This document shows positions 37,832 through 46,666 of a stretch of DNA of 64,000 nucleotides, piece after piece (position 1 is the stretch's first letter; each line of letters begins with the position of its first letter). The position numbers were made by a program, and so were the translations under genes. The DNA is from Methanobrevibacter sp. GTDB taxonomy: Archaea; Methanobacteriota; Methanobacteria; Methanobacteriales; Methanobacteriaceae. The notes under the pieces are model-generated. The model was not told the DNA's origin. It worked only from the letters and a program-made list of their open reading frames with translations, and searched no databases. The stretch spans positions 1-64,000 of the forward strand of contig NZ_JAUNXI010000001.1 in NCBI RefSeq assembly GCF_030539875.1. Reading direction: 5' to 3'.

Positions 37832-38992
37832 ATGTTTACTATATCTAACGGAATCATATTAAAAGGCAGAGATTTAATTCCTTCCCGTGAAAATATTGTT
37901 GTTGATGATGGAAAAATCATTGAAATTGGAAAGGAATCTGCTGAAGGCAAAATTATCGATGTTGAGGGTGCTGTTGTTTGCCCGTCTTTTATAAATGGTC
38001 ATGTTCATATTGGCGATTCTATTATTAAAGATGAGGGGTATGGTTTGTCCTTAAGTGAAATGGTTAAACCTCCTCATGGTGTTAAACATGTTGCCTTAGC
38101 CAATGCAGAGGATGATGAATTAACAGATGCAATGAAGTCTTCAATGTGGGATATGGTTTATAGCGGCACTACTCATTTTATTGATTATCGTGAAGGCGGA
38201 ATAAAAGGAGTAAAACTTTTAAAGGAAGCTTCTAAAGACATTCCGATAAAACCGATTATTTTGGGCCGTGACGATAGTTTTTACGGTGAAGATCCTGATT
38301 TGCATAAAGTCAGAATAGCTATTCGCAAAATTCTTAAAGTTGCCGAAGGTATTGCGCCAAGCGGTTTTGGCGAAATCACAGCTGAAGTTGGCGAAATAAT
38401 CTCCGAGGAATGTGAAAAGGCAGGTAAAATTTCATCAATTCATGTAGCGGAATCCGAATCTAATCAAATAGAATCTATTAATTGCTGCGGATTAAGTGAA
38501 ATTGAAAAAGGAGTTGCAAGCAACTTTTCCCAATTGGTTCACCTTACCAATCCGAAAAATAATGACTTGGAGTTGGTTTCAAACTCAAATCAAAATGTTG
38601 TTGTATGTCCGAGAGCTAATGCATCATTAAATGTAGGCATAGCTCCTTTAAATAAAATGATTGATTTGGGTTTAAGGCCGCTTCTTGGAAGCGATAATGT
38701 AATGCTCAATTCACCGAATATGCTTCGTGAATTGGAATTCAGCTTAAAAGTGATGTCGGTTTATTATAAAAACTATATTGATCCCTGTGAACTTTTAAAA
38801 ATGGCTACAACAAATATATCTGACTTTGGAATTAACAACATTATTCAAAAATCCATGATAGCTGAAAGTCATTTTGCCGAATTTGCAGTGTTTAAATCAT
38901 ATTCAAAAAATCCTTATTTGAACATTATAAACAGGTGCGAAACAAAAAATATATTATGTATGATTAATAAAAAAGACCATCATATAATATAA
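37832..38992 (+). CDS. Amidohydrolase-family protein (cytosine deaminase/chlorohydrolase-like)
   Basis: A protein of 386 residues. It has an N-terminal composite barrel (IVVDDGKIIEIG), the metal motif FINGHVHIGD, a later histidine in SIHVAESE, and the aspartate in LLGSDNVMLN, as in metal-dependent deaminases and hydrolases. The substrate cannot be told from the sequence. It has no ribosome binding site and lies behind an AT-rich promoter-like stretch. The universal stress protein follows 36 bases downstream. Confidence 0.8.
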   Translation: MFTISNGIILKGRDLIPSRENIVVDDGKIIEIGKESAEGKIIDVEGAVVCPSFINGHVHIGDSIIKDEGYGLSLSEMVKPPHGVKHVALANAEDDELTDAMKSSMWDMVYSGTTHFIDYREGGIKGVKLLKEASKDIPIKPIILGRDDSFYGEDPDLHKVRIAIRKILKVAEGIAPSGFGEITAEVGEIISEECEKAGKISSIHVAESESNQIESINCCGLSEIEKGVASNFSQLVHLTNPKNNDLELVSNSNQNVVVCPRANASLNVGIAPLNKMIDLGLRPLLGSDNVMLNSPNMLRELEFSLKVMSVYYKNYIDPCELLKMATTNISDFGINNIIQKSMIAESHFAEFAVFKSYSKNPYLNIINRCETKNILCMINKKDHHII

Positions 38993-39028
38993 TGGATATG
39001 AATCTGTATATTATGGGAGATGTTAATA

Positions 39029-39451
39029 ATGTATAAAAAAATATTGGTTCCAACTGATGGTTCCGAATTTGCAAAAAAAGCTCAAAAACACGCTTTGTTT
39101 TTATCAAAGATGACTGGAGCTGAAATAATAGCGCTGAGCGTTACAGAAAATAATTTTGTTAACGGACTTCCATTAGATGATGAAGTATACCAATTAAATC
39201 AAGTTTTAAAAGAAAGATCTGAAGAAAATCTTAAAGAATTTGATAAATTAAACGAAGATAATTTGAAAATTACTCATGTGGTTAGAGAAGGTTCACCTGC
39301 TAAAATTATTTTAGAGGTTGCCAAAGAAGAAAATGTTGATTTGATTGTAATGGGTAGTTCAGGTAAATCCGGATTTGATAGATTTATTATGGGCAGTGTT
39401 GCAGATAAAGTTGTTAATTCAGCTAAATGCGCAGTACTTGTAATTCATTAA
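39029..39451 (+). CDS. Universal stress protein, UspA family
   Basis: A protein of 140 residues. It starts YKKILVPTDGSEFAKKA and has the ATP-binding motif GSSGKSGFDRFIMGS near the C-terminus, so it belongs to the nucleotide-binding class. An ATG three codons upstream lies only one base from the GGGAG site, so the second ATG at 39029 is chosen. A CBS-domain gene follows within 50 bases. Confidence 0.92.
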   Translation: MYKKILVPTDGSEFAKKAQKHALFLSKMTGAEIIALSVTENNFVNGLPLDDEVYQLNQVLKERSEENLKEFDKLNEDNLKITHVVREGSPAKIILEVAKEENVDLIVMGSSGKSGFDRFIMGSVADKVVNSAKCAVLVIH

Positions 39452-39497
39452 TCTTATTTGCCGATTATTATTGTATTTTTTATAAAAGGTGTTTTTT

Positions 39498-40343
39498 ATG
39501 TTAGTTAAAAGAACAATGTCTAAAAATGTAGTTACAGTTTCTGTTCCGGGCAACAGGGATAAAGTTTTAGACTTAATGAGAAAAGAAAAAAAAGCAGTAT
39601 TGCCGGTTGTCAAAGGAGACACTAACATTTTGGTAGGTGTAGTGACCAGGTCAGATTTAATTAATAATCCTGATGAAGAACAAATTGCAATGTTGATGAG
39701 CAGGGATTTGATTACTGTTAGTCCTGGTGATGATGTTGTTGTTGCCGCTCGCAAAATGATGGAAAATAATATTAGACGAGTTCCTGTAGTGGATGATGAA
39801 GGGGAATTAGTAGGTATTATTACCTCTTTTGACTTGGTATCTAATGCTTTGACCAAGACTGAAATCAGTGACGCTGTTGAAGATTATATGATTACAACCG
39901 TTCCAACTACTTGGGAGAAAACCCCATTAAACGTTGCATTTGAAACTATGAACCAGTTTGGTTTAAAATCAGTTTTAGCGCTTGACGACGATGCTAAATT
40001 ATCCGGAATTTTAACTGAAACAGATTTCATTTCTGAAATTGAAATTATATCTGAAAGAAGTGAACACAGTTCCACTGTAGGTACTGAAGGAGACAAATGG
40101 TCCTGGGACAGTACTTCAGTTTTATACATCGAGAAAAACCGTTTAAAATTCACTGATAAGCTAGTTTGTGATGTTGCAATAAATAACGTCGAAGTAGCCA
40201 ATTCAAAAACTAAAGTTTCTGACTGTGCTAAAAAGATGAAATCTTTAAACATTGAACAAATTCCAGTTATTGGTGTTGAAGGCGAGTTAGTTGGTCTTGT
40301 AAGAGCTAGTGATTTAATTAAAGCATTAGTTCCTCACGAATAG
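39498..40343 (+). CDS. Four-CBS-domain protein
   Basis: A protein of 281 residues made of two CBS pairs (Bateman modules): VKRTMSKNVVTV, MSRDLITVSPGD, YMITTVPTTW and CDVAINNVEVA mark the four units. CBS pairs bind adenine nucleotides and sense energy state. Start ATG 39498 has AAAGGTG before it; an upstream GTG in frame is part of that site. It lies between the stress protein and a small protein, seven bases from the latter. Confidence 0.9.
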   Translation: MLVKRTMSKNVVTVSVPGNRDKVLDLMRKEKKAVLPVVKGDTNILVGVVTRSDLINNPDEEQIAMLMSRDLITVSPGDDVVVAARKMMENNIRRVPVVDDEGELVGIITSFDLVSNALTKTEISDAVEDYMITTVPTTWEKTPLNVAFETMNQFGLKSVLALDDDAKLSGILTETDFISEIEIISERSEHSSTVGTEGDKWSWDSTSVLYIEKNRLKFTDKLVCDVAINNVEVANSKTKVSDCAKKMKSLNIEQIPVIGVEGELVGLVRASDLIKALVPHE

Positions 40344-40350
40344 TGGTATA

Positions 40351-40809
40351 ATGGCGGTTAGTCCAGTATTGGTAATTAAAGTTGTTGATGATGCAAGTGT
40401 AGGTGTTCGTGCAAGATTATATGATGATTTTTCAGAACACCACATTGTTTTAAACTCGGTTCTTACTTATTGGTGGGCTAATGATATGCCTCCTGCCGTC
40501 AAATTTTTGGAGCTATTTGATTCAGTTATCAAAAGAACAATTAATGAAATCATGCCTCATAAAACCTTAAATCTGACCTATGAGGTTAAAGCAGACGAAG
40601 TCCTTGAAAAAGCTTCAAAACTTGAGATAAATCTGATTTCTGTTTCGGCTGATGATGTTGGTTTTAAAATTGATGGTAATTCTCTTTATTTGGAGAATTT
40701 AAGGAAAGTCGATGAAGGTTTTGAACCTAAAGAATTCTCAACAACATTTAATCAAAGTATTGAAACTCCGGATATTGTTTTAAAAAAATATAGGGAAATG
40801 AGAAACTAA
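40351..40809 (+). CDS. Conserved hypothetical protein after the CBS gene
   Basis: A protein of 152 residues that I do not recognise. It has mixed alpha/beta composition and no motif or membrane segment; LTYWWANDMPPAVKFLELFD is the most distinctive part. It starts seven bases after the CBS gene with a GTGGTA site, so it is probably in the same operon. It overlaps the convergent larE by four bases. Confidence 0.7.
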   Translation: MAVSPVLVIKVVDDASVGVRARLYDDFSEHHIVLNSVLTYWWANDMPPAVKFLELFDSVIKRTINEIMPHKTLNLTYEVKADEVLEKASKLEINLISVSADDVGFKIDGNSLYLENLRKVDEGFEPKEFSTTFNQSIETPDIVLKKYREMRN

Positions 40810-41816
40810 ATGTTTCTTCTTAAATTAGGCAAGATTTCCATAAATCTTTCTAGTGCATTTTCATAACTATTAAAGTGTTTTCCTTCAATTAGTCCGCTGT
40901 CAAATATTTCAATATTTTTCACTTCTATTTTTTCATCTGTTTTAAAGATGATTTCATTTTCCAGCTGTTTTTCTGTATCTTCAATATTTATTGTGAATGG
41001 TAGTTTGTATGAGAAGTCGCCCTCATTTAGGCCGAGAATTATGTCTTCATTATTTTTAATTCCTGATAAATTTAAAGCTATTTTTTCATAACCCTTGTTT
41101 TTTAATTCATCGTTAATTTGTTTATATTTGTTCTCACCAATTATTTCATCTACATTGTCAACTTCACATAGACTAAAGATTCCATGATCTCTAACTTTAA
41201 CAATTTCGCATCCTGTATTGGATAAGATATAATCTTCGCAATAGCTGATTTTTTCGATTTTTTCTTGTGTTATTGGAGTATTTGTAGGAATTCTGGTTGC
41301 AAGACAGGTGGTTGATTTGGAATAAGGAATGTTGTTTTTATCTAAATATTCATGAATCTCTCGTGAGGTCAGTTTTGCTTTGATTAGGGGGGTTTTAAAA
41401 TCATTTTCATAAGTAACTAATATTCCTGGGCGGTCATCAACTAAATCGCTAATGTTGTTGCCGTCACAGATATAATCAAATCCCCTATCTATGGCAAGCT
41501 TTTTAATTGTGCTATACATTAGGCTGCGGCAGGTATGGCATCTTTTGGAGGTATTTTCTAAAAAATCAGCATCTCTGTAAAAATCAATGTCAATAACTTC
41601 ATGTTCGATTCCAAATGATTCTGCCATTTTTCTTGTATGTTCAACAAAACCTGTAGGCATCAGATGATTGTCGATTGTTATTGCAAGAGTGTTTTTTGCG
41701 ATTTGTGAAGCTAAATAAACAATCAGTGTGGAATCGCTTCCTCCCGAAAAGCCGATTGCAACATTTCTATCTTTTAAAATGTCTATGACAATATTGATTT
41801 TATCATTTAGTCTCAT
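40806..41816 (-). CDS. larE: LarE-type ATP-dependent sulfurtransferase
   Basis: A protein of 336 residues. The PP-loop is FSGGSDST near residues 23-30. RCHTCRS near residue 93 supplies two cysteines, and TTCLATRIP near 170 supplies the cysteine equivalent to the sacrificial residue of Lactobacillus LarE. Three cysteines point to the class of LarE described as carrying an iron-sulfur cluster rather than the self-sacrificing class. LarE normally builds the nickel-pincer cofactor, yet larA, larB and larC are not here. Instead it overlaps tfuA by four bases, behind ycaO, suggesting sulfur delivery for thioamidation. Its C-terminus is longer than in minimal LarE. Confidence 0.85.
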   Translation of the reverse strand: MRLNDKINIVIDILKDRNVAIGFSGGSDSTLIVYLASQIAKNTLAITIDNHLMPTGFVEHTRKMAESFGIEHEVIDIDFYRDADFLENTSKRCHTCRSLMYSTIKKLAIDRGFDYICDGNNISDLVDDRPGILVTYENDFKTPLIKAKLTSREIHEYLDKNNIPYSKSTTCLATRIPTNTPITQEKIEKISYCEDYILSNTGCEIVKVRDHGIFSLCEVDNVDEIIGENKYKQINDELKNKGYEKIALNLSGIKNNEDIILGLNEGDFSYKLPFTINIEDTEKQLENEIIFKTDEKIEVKNIEIFDSGLIEGKHFNSYENALERFMEILPNLRRNI

Positions 41817-42466
41817 TCTATCAGTTTTTTAATATGGAGGATTAATTCTTTAGCATCTTCTTTTTTAATATCCTTGGAAGTTCGAATAAAATCAACAAGT
41901 TTAGCTTTTTTATTCTCGTTTAAACCTGATTCGGATAAAGTTTTAGCGTAGTTTCTCTTAGGATAATAGGTTTCTTTGGTAATCCTGATTAATTCCTCTT
42001 TCTCATCAGGGGTTATGATATTTTCCCCAACTGCATTTGTAAATACATAGTCCATACTTATTAGCGGAACTGAAAGGGATTCCAAGGTTTCTGAATCAAG
42101 CATTACTGCAACATCATCATCTGAAGTGATATTTCCGCTTGCATATTCATTATAACAATAACCAATGCCTTCCATTCCTAAGCTATCCAGTTCCGATGCT
42201 CTAAGCGCGCCCATGCTGGAAGCGCCAAATACCTTAATTCCTCTTTTCATCACATCAAGAATTTCCCTATGTCCGACAGCGGAATTTTGATGGAATACTC
42301 CGTCAATTATTCCTATTATGTCAGGATTTTCTTTAATGTCGTGGATTAAGTCTCCCCGCTTTATAGGTCTTTTATAAATTACTTCGATATCTCCGTTGGA
42401 ATCCAAAATACTTTTGGCTTCATCAAAAGAAAGGGATAATCCGGTGTAAATTATGACTTTAACCAT
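41813..42466 (-). CDS. tfuA: TfuA-domain protein
   Basis: A protein of 217 residues. It has the TfuA core: IIYTGLSLSFDEAKSIL at the start, the conserved IGIIDGVFHQNSAVGHREIL, then KVFGASSMGALRASEL. TfuA proteins act with YcaO to put sulfur into peptide backbones, and the pair is required for the thioglycine of methyl-coenzyme M reductase in Methanosarcina. It lies four bases after ycaO and overlaps larE by four, so all three are translationally coupled. Confidence 0.93.
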   Translation of the reverse strand: MVKVIIYTGLSLSFDEAKSILDSNGDIEVIYKRPIKRGDLIHDIKENPDIIGIIDGVFHQNSAVGHREILDVMKRGIKVFGASSMGALRASELDSLGMEGIGYCYNEYASGNITSDDDVAVMLDSETLESLSVPLISMDYVFTNAVGENIITPDEKEELIRITKETYYPKRNYAKTLSESGLNENKKAKLVDFIRTSKDIKKEDAKELILHIKKLIE

Positions 42467-42470
42467 TTTA

Positions 42471-43673
42471 TCATACTCTCAAGAATCTGTATCCTGCACG
42501 GCTTTGGTCAAGTGCGTACAATTCCATTCCTGGAATTATGACTCTAACAACACTCACATCAAGTTCGGGTCTTGTTAAATCAGTGTATAAAATTTGTTTA
42601 ATGTCATTAGCCATTAATTCTTCTTTTACAATATCAATATCTTCATTAATTGATGTTGCGGATTTATTTTCAATATCCTGAAGGTTAATTTGCTTTTCTT
42701 CTTGTTTAAAGTAATATTTATTGATTCTTTTCATTCGCTCATAACCTGCTTCACGTGCAAAATCAGCTCTTACAGTATCTTCGCGGGCACCGTTAATCTG
42801 TGTTGCTCTGCTTTGCGCAACTTCGGTTAAGGCTCTTAGGATTGCAACTTCCGGATCAAGGTGTGTTCCCATACCCAATGTCAATAAACCGGCATCTTTT
42901 GTAACGGTATCATCTGCTGAAGCAGCTATTGTTGGAACCTTAATGTCTGCTGTGAAATCCATTAACTTGATTTTAATTCCGTTTGATTCGAATTTATCAA
43001 GAATATTATTAATCAGTTCACTTTCGATGCTGTCCAAATTAATTTGTGAATAATTTTTATGTGTCAATTCAAAGATGCTCCAGGCATCTCTTTCAATCAC
43101 TTCGAATATTCCATGTAAAATGGCTTCATCTAAAATATTTCCTGAGGCAAGTCCATTTGTGTTTGATTTAAAGAAGCTTTCAACATTGTTATCATGGTTA
43201 TAGGGATGGAATACTGCATTTGAAAGAACATAGTATTCATCGCCGGATATCAAATCATTGGACAAACTCCATTCTAAAGGTGTCTGTGCAATATCTTCTT
43301 TCTCATATTTTTGCGGCAAATTCAAAGATTTGGGATCAATATACTTTCCTTTCTGACTTATCTCTTCAATTGTTGCAATTATGGTTTTATCGTTTTCCTG
43401 CTTTTCAGCAGAATATCTCTCAAAACCTTCCATCATTGCTGAAGCTTTCGCATGGTCTTTTGAAATTCCTTTTCCACCATAAATGCTAACTGCACCGTCT
43501 TCTGCAGTGGGCCTTATTGCACTAAAAATAGGCATTCCAATTCTGTCCAAATCTGAAATATCTGCAATACGGGTAATTCCCGCAGTTTTTAACTTGTTCC
43601 AGTTAATTTCAACTGTTTTTTTCGGAGCGATAACCCGGTGTGTTCCTTCAAAGTAAGTTAGTTTTTCAGTCAT
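42471..43673 (-). CDS. ycaO: YcaO-domain protein (McrA thioamidation)
   Basis: A protein of 400 residues. The YcaO ATP-binding elements are AKASAMMEGFERYSAE near residues 75-90, GIFEVIERDAW near 190, and LRALTEVAQSRATQ near 285. The C-terminus is RAGYRFLRV, without the proline-rich tail of azoline-forming YcaOs. With TfuA it is expected to activate the amide backbone of McrA glycine and make thioglycine, as shown genetically in Methanosarcina. The start has an AGGAT site. It follows an M50-type membrane protease by one base. Confidence 0.93.
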   Translation of the reverse strand: MTEKLTYFEGTHRVIAPKKTVEINWNKLKTAGITRIADISDLDRIGMPIFSAIRPTAEDGAVSIYGGKGISKDHAKASAMMEGFERYSAEKQENDKTIIATIEEISQKGKYIDPKSLNLPQKYEKEDIAQTPLEWSLSNDLISGDEYYVLSNAVFHPYNHDNNVESFFKSNTNGLASGNILDEAILHGIFEVIERDAWSIFELTHKNYSQINLDSIESELINNILDKFESNGIKIKLMDFTADIKVPTIAASADDTVTKDAGLLTLGMGTHLDPEVAILRALTEVAQSRATQINGAREDTVRADFAREAGYERMKRINKYYFKQEEKQINLQDIENKSATSINEDIDIVKEELMANDIKQILYTDLTRPELDVSVVRVIIPGMELYALDQSRAGYRFLRV

Positions 43674-43674
43674 T

Positions 43675-44316
43675 TTATAATCCTATAATTAATCTTACAA
43701 TACTTTCAACACCTACTGTCATAGACATTAATGTCATAATGCCTGCAATTGCAATTGTAATAATCCAGATTCCAAAGTTCCATGTTAATACTTTAGATCC
43801 GTCCAAGTTTCCAATCGGAATTAAATTAAACGCAGCAAGGAAACTGTTAATGGAATAACCGACAGAACAAATGATAAATATTAATGCGGAAGTTTCAAAG
43901 TACAATGCAGATGGATACATTGCCACTGCTATTGCTAAAAATATTAATGCAAGAATAATATTGACAATAGGTCCTGCAATTGATATTTTACCGTTAATCT
44001 CATCAGTCATGTAATCTGCATAGGTATATACAGCACCTGGAGCTGCAAACACAAAGCCTAGAAATGAACTGACAAGTGCAAATATTAATCCTTCAGGCCA
44101 AAGTTTAAATTCTGCCCAATATCCGTATTTCATTGAGACAAATTTATGTCCAAGCTCGTGTAAAATAAACCCTGCCCCCACACCAACCATAACAATTGGC
44201 AAAATGGCGAGAACTGCGGAAGTATCTCTTCCACCATTTACTATTGCAAAACTGAGAGAAATGACGATAAATGCAATTATCAAATCTCTTACTTCACTAC
44301 TTGTAAATTTAAACAT
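43675..44316 (-). CDS. M50-family (site-2 protease-like) membrane metalloprotease
   Basis: A protein of 213 residues with about six hydrophobic segments. The zinc motif HELGHK is near residue 67, and the second motif NLIPIGNLDGSKV is near residue 168, as in the M50 family. It is the first gene of the operon leading to ycaO-tfuA-larE and has no ribosome binding site, so it is probably leaderless. A functional link to thioamidation is not known; shared transcription is what the sequence shows. Confidence 0.88.
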   Translation of the reverse strand: MFKFTSSEVRDLIIAFIVISLSFAIVNGGRDTSAVLAILPIVMVGVGAGFILHELGHKFVSMKYGYWAEFKLWPEGLIFALVSSFLGFVFAAPGAVYTYADYMTDEINGKISIAGPIVNIILALIFLAIAVAMYPSALYFETSALIFIICSVGYSINSFLAAFNLIPIGNLDGSKVLTWNFGIWIITIAIAGIMTLMSMTVGVESIVRLIIGL

Positions 44317-44393
44317 GTTCTTAAAATATCTAATTTAACTTTAATAAAATTATCCTTTATTTTTTTATAATACTTTTTTCTAAATTATTAAAC

Positions 44394-45410
44394 ATGGACT
44401 TACATGTAAACAATATTTTAAAAGACCTGGAAAAAGATGATATTCAAGCTTATTTAATTACACAATTCACAAATGTTGAATACATTTCCAAATATAAACC
44501 GACAAGTTTTGCTTTTTGCATTATTAAAGAAAATCCCATAATTTATGTATCTGAAATGGATATGGAATTGGCAGTTCGCGATTCAACAATAAATGTTAAA
44601 CAATATGAATCATATGATGTGATGATACAGGAGTTGAAAAAAGAAGGTATTGAAAATCTTGCAATTGAGCCGGCACTGCCTTACAGCACCTATGCTAAGT
44701 TCAAGGACGATTTTGAAATATCTTCACAAACATACATTGATAAGCAGCGTATGATTAAAACAGATTCAGAGATTGAAAAAATCACAAAAGCGACTGAAAT
44801 TGCCCAAAAATCTTTTTTGCAATTGGATATATTGAATAATAAAAGCACTGAAAAAGCGGTGGCATTTGATCTTGTTCGGCACATGATTGAAAATGGTGCT
44901 TCAAGAGAATCATTTGACACAATTGTAACAAGCGGACCTAATTCAAGCCTTCCTCATGCAATTCCCCAGGCTAAAAAATTAGGCCGGCCAGTCTTAATAG
45001 ATTGGGGTGCAATCTTTGAGGGATACTGTTCGGATAATACTCGTACGGTGGTTTATAGTGAATCCCAACAGGAAATTTGGGATATCGTCGCAGAAGCTCA
45101 TGATAAAACAGTTAAAGCAATCAGACCAGGTTTAAAATGTTGTGAGGTGGATAAGGTAGCTCGCGACATCATTGCTGAATATGGTTACGGTGATAAATAT
45201 ATTCACTCAACCGGCCATAGTTTAGGTTTGGATATTCATGAAACTCCAGTATTTTCATCCCGTGATGAAACAATAATTGAAAAAGGCATGGTTATAACAG
45301 TTGAACCTGGAATATATCTGGAAGGGAAATTCGGAGTGCGCCTGGAAGATACGGTTGCTATTTCAAAAAAAGCTGACGTTATCGGTGATTTGCCATTAAA
45401 AATTGATTAA
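44394..45410 (+). CDS. M24-family Xaa-Pro dipeptidase/aminopeptidase
   Basis: A protein of 338 residues. The five metal ligands of the pita-bread fold are visible: Asp in IDWGAIF, Asp in SDNTRTV, His in HSTGHSLGLDIHE, Glu in VEPGIY and Glu in RLEDT. It cleaves peptides next to proline. There is no ribosome binding site, and TTTATAAT about 28 bases before the ATG indicates a leaderless mRNA. It is divergent from the M50 gene. Confidence 0.93.
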   Translation: MDLHVNNILKDLEKDDIQAYLITQFTNVEYISKYKPTSFAFCIIKENPIIYVSEMDMELAVRDSTINVKQYESYDVMIQELKKEGIENLAIEPALPYSTYAKFKDDFEISSQTYIDKQRMIKTDSEIEKITKATEIAQKSFLQLDILNNKSTEKAVAFDLVRHMIENGASRESFDTIVTSGPNSSLPHAIPQAKKLGRPVLIDWGAIFEGYCSDNTRTVVYSESQQEIWDIVAEAHDKTVKAIRPGLKCCEVDKVARDIIAEYGYGDKYIHSTGHSLGLDIHETPVFSSRDETIIEKGMVITVEPGIYLEGKFGVRLEDTVAISKKADVIGDLPLKID

Positions 45411-45550
45411 TCGATTATTATTCTATTGTTTTGTGTAAATCATGCAAGTCTTTAGGAATGGTTAATCTCGAAGTGTTTTTCTAAAGCTAAAAACTAAGGT
45501 ATTTTATTTTATCAATTTTTTTTAAATCTATAATGTTGCTTTCACGAAAG

Positions 45551-45582
45551 GTTTATAAATAGTTATGAATATATATTCATAA
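45551..45582 (+). promoter_or_regulatory. TATA box and operator-like palindrome of the DUF134 operon
   Basis: GTTTATAAAT (45551-45560) is a TATA box. Directly after it is a perfect 20-base palindrome with arms TTATGAATAT (45563-45572) and ATATTCATAA (45573-45582). It lies where the transcript should start, so a bound protein would block initiation. The first gene of the operon has a helix-turn-helix domain, making autoregulation a fair guess. Confidence 0.6.
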
Positions 45583-45609
45583 TACCTAACATGTATTGGG
45601 GAGAATATT

Positions 45610-46134
45610 ATGGTAAGGCCCAGAAGAATGAGAAGAGTAGTTGAATGCCATAGGTATAATTTGAATAAAAATGAAGTGCCGATTGAATTATCTGTTGATG
45701 AATTTGAAGCTATAAGGTTTAAAGACTATCGCAATATTAAACAGGTAGACGCCGCGGAATTTATGGGTATTTCTCAATCAACATTTCATAGAATTTTAAA
45801 TTCTGCAAGGCATAAACTGGCCATTTCATTAATTGAAGGCAAAAAAATTGTTGTAGTTAGAGGTGATATTATGATAGATCAAAATAAATATTTGTGCCAA
45901 GATTGTGGATTCCAATGGTCAAATCCTGAGAAGATATATGAATCTTGTCCTGATTGCGGATCTGAGAATATTCAAAATTTAAATTCAAAGAATATTCGTG
46001 GAAATTCACCGAACAAATGCAAATGTCCTAATTGTGGTTATGAAGAACCTAAAATCAGAGGTATTCCTTGCAGAACTAAAACATGTCCAGAATGCGGATC
46101 TCCCCTACAGGGAAGAGGAATGTGCAGAATTTAA
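45610..46134 (+). CDS. DUF134-family regulator fused to zinc-ribbon domains
   Basis: A protein of 174 residues. Residues 1-90 are the DUF134 helix-turn-helix (MVRPRRMRRV, then AAEFMGISQSTFHRIL). The rest carries several CxxC pairs (LCQDCGF, SCPDCGS, CKCPNCGY, TCPECGS), which is more metal-binding sites than the plain DUF134 family has. A GGGGAG site precedes the ATG. A second zinc-ribbon protein and a ferredoxin follow. Probably a metal- or redox-sensing regulator. Confidence 0.8.
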   Translation: MVRPRRMRRVVECHRYNLNKNEVPIELSVDEFEAIRFKDYRNIKQVDAAEFMGISQSTFHRILNSARHKLAISLIEGKKIVVVRGDIMIDQNKYLCQDCGFQWSNPEKIYESCPDCGSENIQNLNSKNIRGNSPNKCKCPNCGYEEPKIRGIPCRTKTCPECGSPLQGRGMCRI

Positions 46135-46146
46135 GGAGATGATTAA

Positions 46147-46434
46147 ATGGCAGATAATTTAAAATATGTTTGCAAAGAATGTGGTTTCAACTGGATAACC
46201 TTAAATGGTGAACATGAAATGTGTCCAAAATGCCACAGCAAAACAATAGAACTCATGGGGGAAGTAAAGAATTTAGATATAGATTCAATATTAAATCACA
46301 ATAAACGAATGGGCGGATGTTGTGGTTCTGCTCGTGGAAGGGGTCCGTTGACATGTGGAAAACCTTATCCTGACCATCATGACCCAAACGTTCCACATGA
46401 TCCGGAAAAATGCTGCGGACATAAAGTATGTTAA
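46147..46434 (+). CDS. Cysteine- and histidine-rich metal-binding protein
   Basis: A protein of 95 residues. An N-terminal zinc ribbon (YVCKECGFNWI...MCPKCHS) resembles the one in the preceding gene. The C-terminal part is unusual, with GGCCGSARGRG, then HHDPNVPHDPEKCCGH, offering paired cysteines and clustered histidines. It starts 12 bases after the regulator with AAGGAG. A metal store, chaperone or cluster-assembly role is possible. The 3' end lies inside a hairpin terminator. Confidence 0.75.
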   Translation: MADNLKYVCKECGFNWITLNGEHEMCPKCHSKTIELMGEVKNLDIDSILNHNKRMGGCCGSARGRGPLTCGKPYPDHHDPNVPHDPEKCCGHKVC

Positions 46435-46463
46435 AAAACATACTTTTTTTTTTTTTTTTTTTT
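46423..46463 (+). terminator. Hairpin with 20-T tail inside the operon
   Basis: AAAGTATGTT and AACATACTTT form a perfect 10-bp stem with loop AAAA, followed by an unbroken run of 20 T (46444-46463). It overlaps the stop codon of the upstream gene and lies before the ferredoxin gene. It may partly end the transcript and lower ferredoxin expression. Confidence 0.7.
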
Positions 46464-46486
46464 AATTGTTTTTAGGAGGTTAAAAA

Positions 46487-46666
46487 ATGGCTGAAATTAC
46501 AATAAACTTTAATGAATGTGACGATTGTGGAGACTGTACAGATGTGTGTCCGATGGAAGTTTTAATTCTTGAAGACGGAAAATTAAAAATCAATGATCCT
46601 GAGGAATGCAGCTACTGTGAAACCTGTGCGGATGTCTGTCCTAATGAATGCATTACAATAAAATAA
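46487..46666 (+). CDS. 2[4Fe-4S] ferredoxin
   Basis: A protein of 59 residues. Two CxxCxxCxxxC(P) motifs are visible, ECDDCGDCTDVCP and ECSYCETCADVCP, so it binds two [4Fe-4S] clusters. There is a strong AGGAGGT site before the ATG. It is a small soluble electron carrier. It sits behind the hairpin/T-run that follows the zinc-ribbon gene, and no promoter-like box is evident between them, so it is probably read by read-through. Confidence 0.92.
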   Translation: MAEITINFNECDDCGDCTDVCPMEVLILEDGKLKINDPEECSYCETCADVCPNECITIK

